Part shown: one piece after another, positions 24,324-33,431 of the stretch | Layout: each line of letters begins with the position of its first letter | Position numbering within the stretch: the first letter of the stretch is position 1 | Assembly: GCA_934541115.1 (NCBI GenBank) | Contig: CAKTDF010000003.1 | Span: 53,763-117,762 of the forward strand | Length of the DNA stretch: 64,000 nucleotides | Reading direction: 5' to 3' | Origin: an uncultured Eubacteriales bacterium | Lineage (GTDB): Bacteria; Bacillota; Clostridia; Oscillospirales; Acutalibacteraceae | Notes under the pieces: generated by a model | What the model was told of the DNA's origin: nothing | The model's database searches: none | The model's input: only the letters and a program-made list of their open reading frames with translations | Translations under genes and position numbers: made by a program

Positions 24324-25745
24324 ATGAAACTAACTTACAACGTACAAGACAAACCGAAAATCGGTCAGATGATCGTTTTCGGCTTCCAGCAGCTGCTTGC
24401 AATTCTCGCAGCCACAATCGCTGTTCCGTCAATTATCCAAAACGGTATGAGCCAGTCGGCAGCCCTCTTTGGCGCAGGCATCGGAACAATCGTATATCTC
24501 CTCTTCACAAAGTTCAGAAGCCCGGTTTTCCTCGGCTCCTCATTCGCTTTCATCGGCTCAATGTTCGCGGCATTCGGCGGCGCAGCATCAGCTCAAGCAG
24601 GTCACGCCGGTCTTATAATCGGTGCGGCTTTTGCAGGTCTTGTTTATGTTGTAATTGCAATCGCAGTCAAGTTTGCGGGTGTCGGCTGGATAGACAAGCT
24701 TATGCCGGCGGTCGTTATCGGACCCACAGTTTCAATCATCGGTCTTTCGCTTGCAGGTAATGCGGTCGGCGACCTTTCAAAGGGTAAGGTGTTGACTGAA
24801 GTCATCAATCAGGTTGTTAAAGACGGCAAAATCGTCGATTTGCCTGAGATGGTATCGACGGCAAGCCCCTATGTTGCAATTGCCTGCGGTCTTGTAACTC
24901 TCTTCACGGTAGTTATCTGCTCGGTGTACGGCAAAAAGATGGCAAAGCTTATTCCGTTCATCATCGGTATCTGCGCAGGTTATCTCGCCGCGACTATCTT
25001 CACCGTAATCGGTATGAAAACCGGCAACACCGCCCTTCAGGTTATTGACTTCACCGTGTTCCACGACATGAAGTGGTTTGCAGTTCCCGACTTCACCTTC
25101 CTCGAGGCGTCAAAGGGACTTTCACAAATCAACGGTCAGTACATTGCAACGGTTGCAGTCGCATATGTTCCGGTTGCTTTCGTAGTATTCGCAGAGCACA
25201 TTGCCGACCACAAAAACCTCTCATCAATCATTGATAAAGACCTCCTCAAAGAGCCGGGTCTCCACAGAACTCTCCTTGGCGACGGCGTAGGCTCAATCGC
25301 CGGTGCAATCTTCGGCGGCTGCCCGAACACCACATACGGCGAATCGGTTGCCTGCGTTGCAATCACCGGAAACGCCTCGGTGGTAACGATTCTCACCACT
25401 GCAATCATGGCGATTGTAATCTCCTTCTTCGGACCGTTTGTAACTTTCCTTGCGAGTATCCCGAACTGCGTAATGGGCGGCGTTTGCATCACCCTCTACG
25501 GTTTCATCGCAGTCAGCGGTCTCAAGATGATTCAGGAAGTTGATCTCGGAGAGAACAAAAACCTCTTCGTTGTCGCAGTTATCCTCATCTGCGGAATCGG
25601 CGGACTTGTTCTTGAGTTCGGCAAAGTTACTCTCACCTCAATTGCCTGCGCGCTCATCCTCGGAATTATCACAAACCTCCTCGTTTCAAAGTCAAAGAGC
25701 GAAAGCGCAAAGGAAGAAAAGAAACAGACAGCCAAAAAGGCATAA
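24324..25745 (+). CDS. uraA: Uracil permease (NCS2 family)
   Basis: A 473-aa nucleobase transporter of the NCS2/UraA family with about fourteen membrane helices. The GIGT segment after helix 2, the VFAEHIADHKNL segment containing the conserved Glu/His pair, and GGCPNTTYGES (substrate-binding helix 10) are present. It imports uracil with protons. GGGAGG precedes ATG 24324. Following pyrR, it should be repressed when pyrimidines are plentiful. The C-terminus is a lysine-rich cytoplasmic tail. Confidence 0.95.
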   Translation: MKLTYNVQDKPKIGQMIVFGFQQLLAILAATIAVPSIIQNGMSQSAALFGAGIGTIVYLLFTKFRSPVFLGSSFAFIGSMFAAFGGAASAQAGHAGLIIGAAFAGLVYVVIAIAVKFAGVGWIDKLMPAVVIGPTVSIIGLSLAGNAVGDLSKGKVLTEVINQVVKDGKIVDLPEMVSTASPYVAIACGLVTLFTVVICSVYGKKMAKLIPFIIGICAGYLAATIFTVIGMKTGNTALQVIDFTVFHDMKWFAVPDFTFLEASKGLSQINGQYIATVAVAYVPVAFVVFAEHIADHKNLSSIIDKDLLKEPGLHRTLLGDGVGSIAGAIFGGCPNTTYGESVACVAITGNASVVTILTTAIMAIVISFFGPFVTFLASIPNCVMGGVCITLYGFIAVSGLKMIQEVDLGENKNLFVVAVILICGIGGLVLEFGKVTLTSIACALILGIITNLLVSKSKSESAKEEKKQTAKKA

Positions 25746-25760
25746 GACAGCGTATATATG

Positions 25761-25801
25761 AATTACCGCCGCTTGCAAAAACAAGCGGCGGTAATTTTTT
25801 G
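25761..25801 (+). terminator. Terminator after uraA
   Basis: AATTACCGCCGCTTG and CAAGCGGCGGTAATT form a 15-bp stem followed by TTTT. Confidence 0.9.
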
Positions 25802-25830
25802 GGTGTGATTTATAAACAGAATAGTATGAA

Positions 25831-25860
25831 TTGACATTTCTGTTAATTTTTCCATATTGT
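25831..25860 (+). promoter_or_regulatory. Predicted promoter of the ribbon-helix-helix-like gene
   Basis: TTGACA and TATTGT with an 18-bp spacer. The following 90 bp carry repeated half-sites (ATTGTACC, ATACAATATTGCAATAC, TTGCAATGCAT, ATACAATACTTTCGTAT) that could be binding sites for the encoded protein. Confidence 0.55.
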
Positions 25861-25949
25861 ACCATAATCCATACAATATTGCAATACATTTGCAATGCAT
25901 ATTTCATATATTTTTTTATATACAATACTTTCGTATAGGAAGTGATTGT

Positions 25950-26147
25950 ATGAAAAAATTTAAAATCCCGTCTGTTCCGCCAACAACGAATAAGTGTATT
26001 CGGTTTCCGAATGATATTATAGAGGAAGTGGAAAGCGCCATATCCGGCAAAAACTGCACTTTCACGGCATTTGTTGTTGAGGCAGTCAGAGTTGCTCTTG
26101 AAAATTTGAAAGAAGAGCAGGAAAACGAAAGCAAAGAAGAAAGCTGA
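25950..26147 (+). CDS. Small ribbon-helix-helix-like protein
   Basis: A 65-aa protein. The segment NKCIRFPNDIIEEVESAISGKNCTFTAFVVEAVRVAL looks like a CopG/Arc-type (YlcI/YnfO-like) ribbon-helix-helix: a short strand, then two helices joined by a turn. Such proteins bind DNA as dimers and often regulate themselves or a partner toxin; no toxin gene is next to it. AGGAAG precedes the ATG at 25950. The repeat-rich upstream region fits autoregulation (inference). Confidence 0.6.
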   Translation: MKKFKIPSVPPTTNKCIRFPNDIIEEVESAISGKNCTFTAFVVEAVRVALENLKEEQENESKEES

Positions 26148-26243
26148 ACGGGGCTGCTGCATTCGGAGAAAGCGTTTTCTTTGACTTAGGCTGTATGCGG
26201 CTTTTGCGAAAAAGCAAAAACCGTTTTTGAATACCGAAAAATA

Positions 26244-26290
26244 AAGACTATATTTCATTGACTGATGAGCCTCATGAAATATAGTCTTTT
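26244..26290. terminator. Bidirectional terminator
   Basis: AAAGACTATATTTCAT pairs with ATGAAATATAGTCTTTT, between the convergent RHH-like and CofE-like genes. Confidence 0.8.
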
Positions 26291-26354
26291 ACTTTTTGCT
26301 TTGACCTTTGGTATGCACTAAATGCGATAGTCTTGTGATTAGCTTTTGGCTGCT

Positions 26355-27098
26355 TTACTCATTGCTGTCCTCGGGAAGAACATCGTCTGCGGTGTTTTCA
26401 GCTTTACGGACAATTGCAATCGGCGTTTGTTGTGAACTCTGACCGAGAGGGTTGTCCTCAAAAACAGCCTTGCAAAAGTCGACCTCAATCGATTGGTCGC
26501 TGCGACCGAGAATTTCGCGTCCAATGTCATTCGCATCCATAACGACAACCTTGCAGCCGGTATGTTTTTCAAGGTCGGCAGCAACATCGTTGGGTTTGTA
26601 CGGCGCAAGCTTTGCATAATGATTGTACGGCGGGAGAGTGCAGTCGCAGGGACCGTCAATTGCTCTTGCTTTTTCGCCAACAATTTTATAGAACACTCCG
26701 CGCACCCCGAACAGTTTTGTAACAGCCGAGCAGATTGCAGCAAAGATGATCTTCGGCGCTCCGACATCGCGCAGAGCAAGCTCCATTGTCCAAGGACTGC
26801 CGAGACCTATGCCGTACGGTGATTTGTAAACGAATTTGCACAGGAATTTTGCAAGGCGCGAGGGCTTGATGTCATCAATGTCAAAGGCTCTGCCCTGACT
26901 GATGGCTACGATTTTTTCGCTGATAAAAATCATGTCTCCGTCTTTGATGAACGGCTTTACATATTCGTCCATGATGTCTGTGAGAACATCGCCTTTGTAA
27001 ACAACCTTTGTTTTAACGGGAAAGCGGCAGTATGTGCCCCAATTTGTTTCAATTTTGAGCTTTTTTTCCGGATTGGGCTTCAATGCTGTCATATCCAT
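26355..27098 (-). CDS. CofE-like F420-0:gamma-glutamyl ligase family protein
   Basis: A 247-aa protein of the F420-0:gamma-glutamyl ligase superfamily, which adds glutamate to coenzyme F420 in archaea and actinobacteria. Seen here: GDMIFISEKIVAISQGRA near residues 53-70, an IDGPCDCTLPPYNHYAKLAP segment and the VVVMDANDIGREILG strand-loop. No other F420 genes lie in the window, and Clostridia are not known as F420 producers, so it probably ligates an amino acid to another acceptor (inference). Single gene; a short acidic tail follows the fold. Confidence 0.7.
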   Translation of the reverse strand: MDMTALKPNPEKKLKIETNWGTYCRFPVKTKVVYKGDVLTDIMDEYVKPFIKDGDMIFISEKIVAISQGRAFDIDDIKPSRLAKFLCKFVYKSPYGIGLGSPWTMELALRDVGAPKIIFAAICSAVTKLFGVRGVFYKIVGEKARAIDGPCDCTLPPYNHYAKLAPYKPNDVAADLEKHTGCKVVVMDANDIGREILGRSDQSIEVDFCKAVFEDNPLGQSSQQTPIAIVRKAENTADDVLPEDSNE

Positions 27099-27325
27099 AT
27101 ATTACAACTTCCTTTTTACATTTTTATGCCTACTATTCTAACTCAATAATGCGCCCAAGTCAACCGAAATATTCACATTGCAAACGAATACGGAAAAAAC
27201 TTTTTTGTTCATGTCTGTTTTATAATTATTGTTGCGAATTTTAATGAAATGTTGATCATGTGACTTTAAAGATAAAAAATATTTTAAAAACGGAGAACTC
27301 TTTTTTCTTTTTAATCTTTTCTCTA

Positions 27326-27355
27326 TTGACAAAAGCTGCATAATAATGCTATTAT
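27326..27355 (+). promoter_or_regulatory. Promoter of the vWA-tubulin locus
   Basis: TTGACA and TATTAT with an 18-bp spacer, 225 bp before the first start codon. It is the only convincing promoter in the 482-bp gap 27099-27580. Confidence 0.7.
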
Positions 27356-27361
27356 TTAAAA

Positions 27362-27556
27362 GTCAGACTTTGTTTAAAAAGGGCGTTATATTTCCCTTTT
27401 TGTCGGCTGACATTATTATTAAACGGAAGAGTGAAAAACGTTTTTAATCGCTGCGAAAAAGCTCGTTCTTCCGTGTTATACATTAAGTAACTTCCGATCA
27501 GCTTATGATTGCCGGTTACTTATTAGAAAAAACGAAACGGATCGTACCGGGTCCGT
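27362..27556 (+). promoter_or_regulatory. Structured leader with four successive hairpins
   Basis: Hairpin 1: GTCAG..AAAAAGGG with CCCTTTTT..CTGAC (27362-27411). Hairpin 2: ACGGAAGA with TTCTTCCGT (27423-27474). Hairpin 3: TAAGTAAC with GTTACTTA (27484-27522). Hairpin 4: ACGGAT with GTCCGT (27537-27556). Hairpin 1 has terminator-like A/T edges. I recognise no known riboswitch class; the arrangement suggests post-transcriptional control of the locus. Confidence 0.5.
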
Positions 27557-27580
27557 TCATGCAAGGGAGAGGATAGCATA

Positions 27581-29791
27581 ATGAAAAGACGAATGGTGAG
27601 ACTGCTGACGCTCGCAATTGCTCTGATGCTTGTTTTTGCATCGGCCATGCCGGCGTTCGCGGGCAAGTCAATTGTCACCAATGCCGATGCCGAAAAAAAA
27701 TATGACATTGCCGTGGTTTATGACAACTCCGGTTCGATGTATAAAGACAGCACACGTTGGTGTCAGGCAAAATACGCCATGGAAATTTTTGCGTCTATGC
27801 TCAGTTATGAAAACGGAGACAGACTGACAATTTTTCCGATGTGGGAAGTTACAACGGATACAAGCAAACCGTTAAGGCATCAGGGCGGCAGTTATGAATC
27901 CTTTGAAGTGAAAAGCAAAAGCGATATTGATAAAATATCGAATATGTTCACTGTGAATCCGAGCTTTACTCCGTTTGAACCTGTTTTTGACGCTGAAAAG
28001 TATCTGCTGTCTTCTTCGGCAGATGAGAAGTGGCTTATTGTTATGACCGATGGAGATTTCTGGGCTTATTCACGAGAAGCAGAGGCAGAGGAAAAAAATG
28101 ATTATCAAAAGGATTTCGAAAGAATTGCCTCCGAGGGAATAAAGGTTCAGTATTTCGGATTCGGAGCTGCCGAAAGCAGTAAGTTTTCTCAAAAAGAAAA
28201 TATTGGATTTTTTGTCAAAAATTCAAATGACAACAGCATCAGAGAGGACCTTATTGATATTTGCAACAGGATTTTTCAGCGCTCGGTTTTGCCGGGAGTT
28301 GAAAAAGACGGCGGAAAGCTGAGACTTGACCTTTCCATGAAAAAGCTCATTGTTTTTGTTCAGGGCAAGGGTGCACAGATCAACTCTCTCAAGGATGAAA
28401 ACGGAAATGAGGTCAAAAAGCTGCTTGACAGCGGACAGCGTAAATACAGTACGATCGGCTCGAATTTAACAGATAAAATAACAGTCATAAAATGGGACGA
28501 ATCGCTTGCCGGACAGGTTGTGACGTTTGATTCGTGCAAAAAAGGCGCGTATACGCTTGACTGCTCCGGTGCACAGTCGGTTCAGGTCTTCTATGAGCCT
28601 GACGTTGATATTCAGGTTGCGCTCACAAACTCGGAAGGTCAGCTTGTGGACACTTCCGGCAAAGCGCTGACGCCGGGTGAGTATACCGTCAAAAGTACCC
28701 TTATTGACGCTGTTACAGGCGACGACGTTACCGGCAATTCTCTGCTTGGCGGAGTTACAATGTCGGTCAAGGTCAAAAAGGGCACGGAAAGCGATTACAA
28801 GGAATATGAAAACGGAGCAAAAATAGATTTTGCGGCTGACGAAACGATGGATATGTACATTGAGGGCAGATACCTTGAAAAGTACACCATCTCAACAAAA
28901 GACGATCCGCGTTTCAGCTGGATGCGTTCGGCAAAGGTTGCGTCCGATCCGATAAATCTCGGTGTTTCGGCAGAGGTCATGCAATCTCAGAACTGGTATA
29001 CGCTCAAAGATCATGCACAGTGGCAGCCGATCAAGGTTACGCTTTCGGTTGACGGTATGCCGCTTAATGAGCAGAAATTCAAGGACGTGAACTTTGAACC
29101 GGTGTTTTCCGGTTCGCTCCAATACAGCATAAAAGCCGCACCGGAAGAATCCGCATACTACATATACATAGCGACCGATAAGGACGGCAATTATACCGAA
29201 CCCTCGACCGGAGGCTATACCATGGAGGCAAAAGCGACTTATACCGATGAATACGGCACGCAGAGCAGTGCCTCGGATAAGGTCGGTTTTGACATTCAGA
29301 GCTACGGAAAGTTTTGGCGCTGGCTCAAATGGGTTATGATCGCCGCTGCGATTTTAACACTCTTCCTCATATTCATGGGTCGCAAGGTTCTGCCGAAGAG
29401 GATGGCGGTTGAAAAGTCATCTTTCGTTATGAGAGGAAAAAATCTCGGTGCCGGCAGTGCAACATATGATAGAAAGTCAAAATCAATTATTCTCAAATCT
29501 ATGGATGTTCCGGCACAACCCGATGCTGTTTGCAAGGCAACATTTAAGCTCTATGCCGTTGACAGCAGATGGACACCGTCACGCAGGAGAAGGGTTGGTA
29601 TTTCGAGTGTTACAAACACCAGTATGGGACTTACGAAAATCAGTATAGATGGTGCAATTTACGAAAAAGTTAAAGGACGCTTTGTGCTGAAAAGTGATCC
29701 GGAGGCGCCTATGAAAGAAGAGGTACTAAGTCCGATGTTCAAACTCGAAACAAACAAATCATATATGGATTGTAGCTTTACACAGAATTAA
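27581..29791 (+). CDS. Secreted, membrane-anchored vWA-domain protein
   Basis: A 736-aa protein. Signal peptide (residues 1-27, AFA cleavage site), then a von Willebrand A domain with an intact MIDAS start D48-N-S50-G-S52 and a MTDGD strand, beta-rich middle domains, a transmembrane helix at about residues 578-598, and a cytoplasmic C-terminus of about 135 residues with beta-rich character. So the vWA domain lies outside and the tail inside the cell. It starts the locus; the tubulin-like gene begins 17 bp after its stop. vWA proteins have been linked to distant FtsZ/tubulin homologues in proposed membrane-remodelling systems, which fits this neighbour. GGGAGAGG precedes the ATG. Confidence 0.85.
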   Translation: MKRRMVRLLTLAIALMLVFASAMPAFAGKSIVTNADAEKKYDIAVVYDNSGSMYKDSTRWCQAKYAMEIFASMLSYENGDRLTIFPMWEVTTDTSKPLRHQGGSYESFEVKSKSDIDKISNMFTVNPSFTPFEPVFDAEKYLLSSSADEKWLIVMTDGDFWAYSREAEAEEKNDYQKDFERIASEGIKVQYFGFGAAESSKFSQKENIGFFVKNSNDNSIREDLIDICNRIFQRSVLPGVEKDGGKLRLDLSMKKLIVFVQGKGAQINSLKDENGNEVKKLLDSGQRKYSTIGSNLTDKITVIKWDESLAGQVVTFDSCKKGAYTLDCSGAQSVQVFYEPDVDIQVALTNSEGQLVDTSGKALTPGEYTVKSTLIDAVTGDDVTGNSLLGGVTMSVKVKKGTESDYKEYENGAKIDFAADETMDMYIEGRYLEKYTISTKDDPRFSWMRSAKVASDPINLGVSAEVMQSQNWYTLKDHAQWQPIKVTLSVDGMPLNEQKFKDVNFEPVFSGSLQYSIKAAPEESAYYIYIATDKDGNYTEPSTGGYTMEAKATYTDEYGTQSSASDKVGFDIQSYGKFWRWLKWVMIAAAILTLFLIFMGRKVLPKRMAVEKSSFVMRGKNLGAGSATYDRKSKSIILKSMDVPAQPDAVCKATFKLYAVDSRWTPSRRRRVGISSVTNTSMGLTKISIDGAIYEKVKGRFVLKSDPEAPMKEEVLSPMFKLETNKSYMDCSFTQN

Positions 29792-29808
29792 AATTGGAGG
29801 TTAGAACA

Positions 29809-32800
29809 ATGTCAAAAGAAAAGCTCAACATCAACCGTCCGCCCGAAACGCTCTTTATCGGACTCGGAGGTATAGGCTCCGAAATAGTAACAAGAATCGC
29901 GGAACGTTGCCGTCCCGGAGAGGAAGAAAACCTCCGCTTTGTTGCTATGGATACCAATGCCAATGACCTCAAATGCGTCCGCGAATCAAAAGCGCATATC
30001 GTTCCCATTCAGACTTCGTCCACTCAGTCTGTTCTTGACTATCTCATCAATGATGACGATGCGCGAACAAAGTGGTTCCCGAATAACACGACCCTCTATC
30101 CGAAAACCGTTTCAGAGGGAGCGGGTCAGGTGCGTGCAATTTCTCGTTTGGCTCTCAATGCAACGATTCGCACCGGCGAAATTCAAAAGCTTTACAAGGC
30201 TATTGACGACCTTTTCCTCAAAGACGGTTCAGAGGGCAGCCAGGCGCTCAGAGTAGTAATTGTCGCTTCTGCAACCGGCGGCACCGGTTCGGGTATTGCG
30301 ACCGCAATCGGTATGCTTGTAAGAGAATATCTTCACAAGCATTACCGTGAAAAATCTGCAATCGTCAGAGGCTTCCTTCTTCTCCCCGGTGTAATGGATA
30401 CTGTTATTAAAACCCAGTCTGAACAGGAAGCTCTTCGCAGAAACGGTTACGCAATGATCAAGGAGCTCAACGCTTTCATGATCAAGGCAAGCGGTTTTTG
30501 CGGCGTCAGAAAAGATCTTGCAAGATATGCCGATCTCCATATTGATATTCCCACAACTACTGGGGGAACCGAAAGACTTGAAAACCTGCCGATGGATTTC
30601 TGTTTCCTGCTTGACCGCGTTGACCAGAGTCAGGAAAACATGAAAACCCTTGACCAATACAAGGACTTTGCTGCTCAGAGCCTTTATGAGCAGAATATCG
30701 GACCTATGCAGGGCAAGGCTTTTTCAATGGAAGATAACATTATCAAGGAGTTTGCAAACGGAACCAATCTCGGACGCAATCGCTTTGGCGGAATCGGTTC
30801 TTCTGTTATCCGCTACCCGTATGAAGAAATTGCAGATTATGTTGCATACACAAGGGCTATCGAAAGAATCGGTGATTCAAATTCGGCCGGCGATTGGCTC
30901 AAATATGATAGAAAATTCAAGGATGAACTTTCCGAGTTCAGAAAAAAGCGCTCCATGAGTCTTTCCGGCGAACCGAAGATTGCAGACGTGTATATTTCTG
31001 AGCTTGCTAATGATGAGCAGCGCTTTGGTATTGATATCAAGAACTATCTCGCTTCAAATACCGGAGATGTTACAAACAGCGTCAGCGATTCAATTGAATC
31101 TTTTCTTTCTGATTTTATCGGCGAAATCATCGGAACCTTTACTAATCTTCCTGATGTTACTTATCTTGATACACAGGTCAATGACTTGAAAACCAGAAAG
31201 GATTATGAAAACAAGCCGGAGTACCGCAACAAGGCTTCTGATAATCTTTCGACTCTCAGAACTTATCAGTTCACAATTGACAGAACGGCGGCGAGCGTTG
31301 CAAAGAGCAGAGCAAAAAGCATTCTTCTCGGTGCGCCGCAGATTAAGGCTGATGCAAAGAGCTTTCATCTTGAGTCACTGCTCAAAACGCCGAATGGCGG
31401 CATGCATCCAAATGCAATGAGATTTGTTCTCTACACACTTAAGACTGAGCTTGAAAAAGGCTATGAACTTTGCCTGACACGCAAGAAAAGCTGCAAAGAT
31501 TCCCTTGCTATGTATTCACCCGGTGCAAGAACCGATAAGTTCGATGTTAAGTGCCGCTATTCAAAGCAGGTTGAAGAGTGCTTTGACGATGTTGTTGCTC
31601 TTGAAAAAATTGATCCGTCAATCTTTGATAAGATGGGCGGTTACAAAAACCTTTGGGACGCATTCAATAAGCACTTCACCGCATACAGTAACAATCTTAT
31701 TGAATATCGCAACGAAGTTATCACTGAGTCCGCATATCTCGTTGCACTCGAATATGTAAATGGTCTTTGCAAAGAATTTGAATCTTTCTATGAAAGCTTT
31801 GCGGGCAAGGTCGTGAGTCTTGAAAGAATGAAAGAAGACATTGTTGACGCTCTTCGTTTCAACAAGGGTGACAGTGTAAGAAATGTCTGCGGCGATCAAA
31901 AGTCGCTTGAAAGGCTTTCAACCATGTGTCCGGAGGGCAGCGACGGACTCCTTATTCCCGATGAGCTCAATGCAGAAATTTTTGAGGCAATCAAAAAGAA
32001 TGCCGAGAGCGAGCGCCTTGCGGCATATGATCCTTACGGAGATCATGACAAGATCGATATTTTTGATTCGGTACTTATTCAGTACTTCCGTGATTCCGCA
32101 CGTGATGACTGTGACGAGGTTATCAACCTCAACATTGTTCAGGCTCTTGCCCTTGAAAAGAAGTTCAAGGAATATTTCAAGGCGGAAAGTCTGACAGAAG
32201 ACGGCGAAGAAGTTATACCCGGAGTTGTCAGCTTTGCAGATAAGACCGAGTATATCAAAGACGGCATCAAGATGGGCGCAAAGCTTGCCTCCTCGGGTAT
32301 CAGCTTTGCAACGATGGATGAGCCGAGAGATATAACCCTTTGCGCTTTCAATAAAAAGCTTACCGAAATGCGCGACATTAACGTAAAGAGACTTGTTGAG
32401 TCATTTGCATATTCACCGGTTGAGACCGACACCGTTTCAAAATATGAGCTGAGATTCTTTAAGGCTCTTTATAACATCACTCCCGATGAGCTTTCACGCT
32501 TTAAAAGCTCCGAGGTCAGAAAGAACGGCGACGCGGTTCTCAGCGTTGAACCTGCCGGAATCTACTATGAGGCTTATCACAAATACATCAAGAATATCGG
32601 TCCCGACTCAACAAAGAGCGCAACAATTTCCCTGCATATCGACAAGCGTTGGGATTCGCTCACCGAACTTCCCGAGATTTCAATGGCCGCGCACTACGAT
32701 GAGATGATACGCATTCATTCCGCACTGATTTACGGAATTATTTACGGTCTCATCAAAAAGCATCCGTCTTCAAGATATGATGAAAACAAGAGAATTTTTG

Positions 32801-33396
32801 CTCTTGAGGATCACGACGGCGATCTTATTCCGCTCGTTGTTTCAAACAACACGGAGTGCGACGAGTTTTATGAAGTTCTTGATGCGCTTTACAGAGACAG
32901 AGCTTCGGTTTCAAAGATTTATGACATCATTGAAGACCGTTGTGCCTTTGACGTTCAGGGCAACCACAGATATGATGAAACGGAGTTCTTTGCCGAAACT
33001 TCCAAGTTTAAGATCGGCGACAGTCATGCCGCTCCCACCAGTCTGTTTGAAATTCCGCTTCTCTACTTCAACTCACTTCCGCGCGCTTTCCTCGATGATA
33101 ACGAGCTTGCAATAATGGTAGACAGTGTCATCCGCGTTATGGAAACAGAAGTCAGCCGTTATGAGCAGGAAAAGGATCGCGCTCCGTACCTTTCAAAGAG
33201 ACTTGTCAGCCAGTTTGAACTGTTCGTCAATAACTTTAACAAAGCTGAGAATGACGATATCCGCAAAAATTCCAAACTCAATGAAAACACTGTTGTTAAT
33301 ATTGTTTTCAAGAAAGTAAACAACAAGCTCAAAGAGCTTAGAACCTCAGATTTCAGCGAAAAGATTGAAAAGCTCCGTGCGCTTCTCAACGCGTAA
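29809..33396 (+). CDS. Tubulin/FtsZ-like GTPase (Tubulin_2 type), 1195 aa
   Basis: The N-terminus has a nucleotide-binding strand-loop LFIGLGGIGSEI (residues 15-26) and, at residues 157-162, the tubulin signature GGTGSG (in SATGGTGSGIA), as in FtsZ and tubulin. The remaining 900 residues are largely helical with charged coiled-coil-prone stretches, far longer than FtsZ (about 350-400 aa). No membrane segment is visible; it is cytoplasmic. It probably binds GTP and may polymerise. GGAGG lies 8 bp before ATG 29809. It sits between the vWA protein and two membrane proteins, suggesting a filament or ring tied to a membrane complex. Confidence 0.82.
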   Translation: MSKEKLNINRPPETLFIGLGGIGSEIVTRIAERCRPGEEENLRFVAMDTNANDLKCVRESKAHIVPIQTSSTQSVLDYLINDDDARTKWFPNNTTLYPKTVSEGAGQVRAISRLALNATIRTGEIQKLYKAIDDLFLKDGSEGSQALRVVIVASATGGTGSGIATAIGMLVREYLHKHYREKSAIVRGFLLLPGVMDTVIKTQSEQEALRRNGYAMIKELNAFMIKASGFCGVRKDLARYADLHIDIPTTTGGTERLENLPMDFCFLLDRVDQSQENMKTLDQYKDFAAQSLYEQNIGPMQGKAFSMEDNIIKEFANGTNLGRNRFGGIGSSVIRYPYEEIADYVAYTRAIERIGDSNSAGDWLKYDRKFKDELSEFRKKRSMSLSGEPKIADVYISELANDEQRFGIDIKNYLASNTGDVTNSVSDSIESFLSDFIGEIIGTFTNLPDVTYLDTQVNDLKTRKDYENKPEYRNKASDNLSTLRTYQFTIDRTAASVAKSRAKSILLGAPQIKADAKSFHLESLLKTPNGGMHPNAMRFVLYTLKTELEKGYELCLTRKKSCKDSLAMYSPGARTDKFDVKCRYSKQVEECFDDVVALEKIDPSIFDKMGGYKNLWDAFNKHFTAYSNNLIEYRNEVITESAYLVALEYVNGLCKEFESFYESFAGKVVSLERMKEDIVDALRFNKGDSVRNVCGDQKSLERLSTMCPEGSDGLLIPDELNAEIFEAIKKNAESERLAAYDPYGDHDKIDIFDSVLIQYFRDSARDDCDEVINLNIVQALALEKKFKEYFKAESLTEDGEEVIPGVVSFADKTEYIKDGIKMGAKLASSGISFATMDEPRDITLCAFNKKLTEMRDINVKRLVESFAYSPVETDTVSKYELRFFKALYNITPDELSRFKSSEVRKNGDAVLSVEPAGIYYEAYHKYIKNIGPDSTKSATISLHIDKRWDSLTELPEISMAAHYDEMIRIHSALIYGIIYGLIKKHPSSRYDENKRIFALEDHDGDLIPLVVSNNTECDEFYEVLDALYRDRASVSKIYDIIEDRCAFDVQGNHRYDETEFFAETSKFKIGDSHAAPTSLFEIPLLYFNSLPRAFLDDNELAIMVDSVIRVMETEVSRYEQEKDRAPYLSKRLVSQFELFVNNFNKAENDDIRKNSKLNENTVVNIVFKKVNNKLKELRTSDFSEKIEKLRALLNA

Positions 33397-33431
33397 CAGA
33401 AAATAATCTTTCCTGAAGGTGAGGCGGATAC

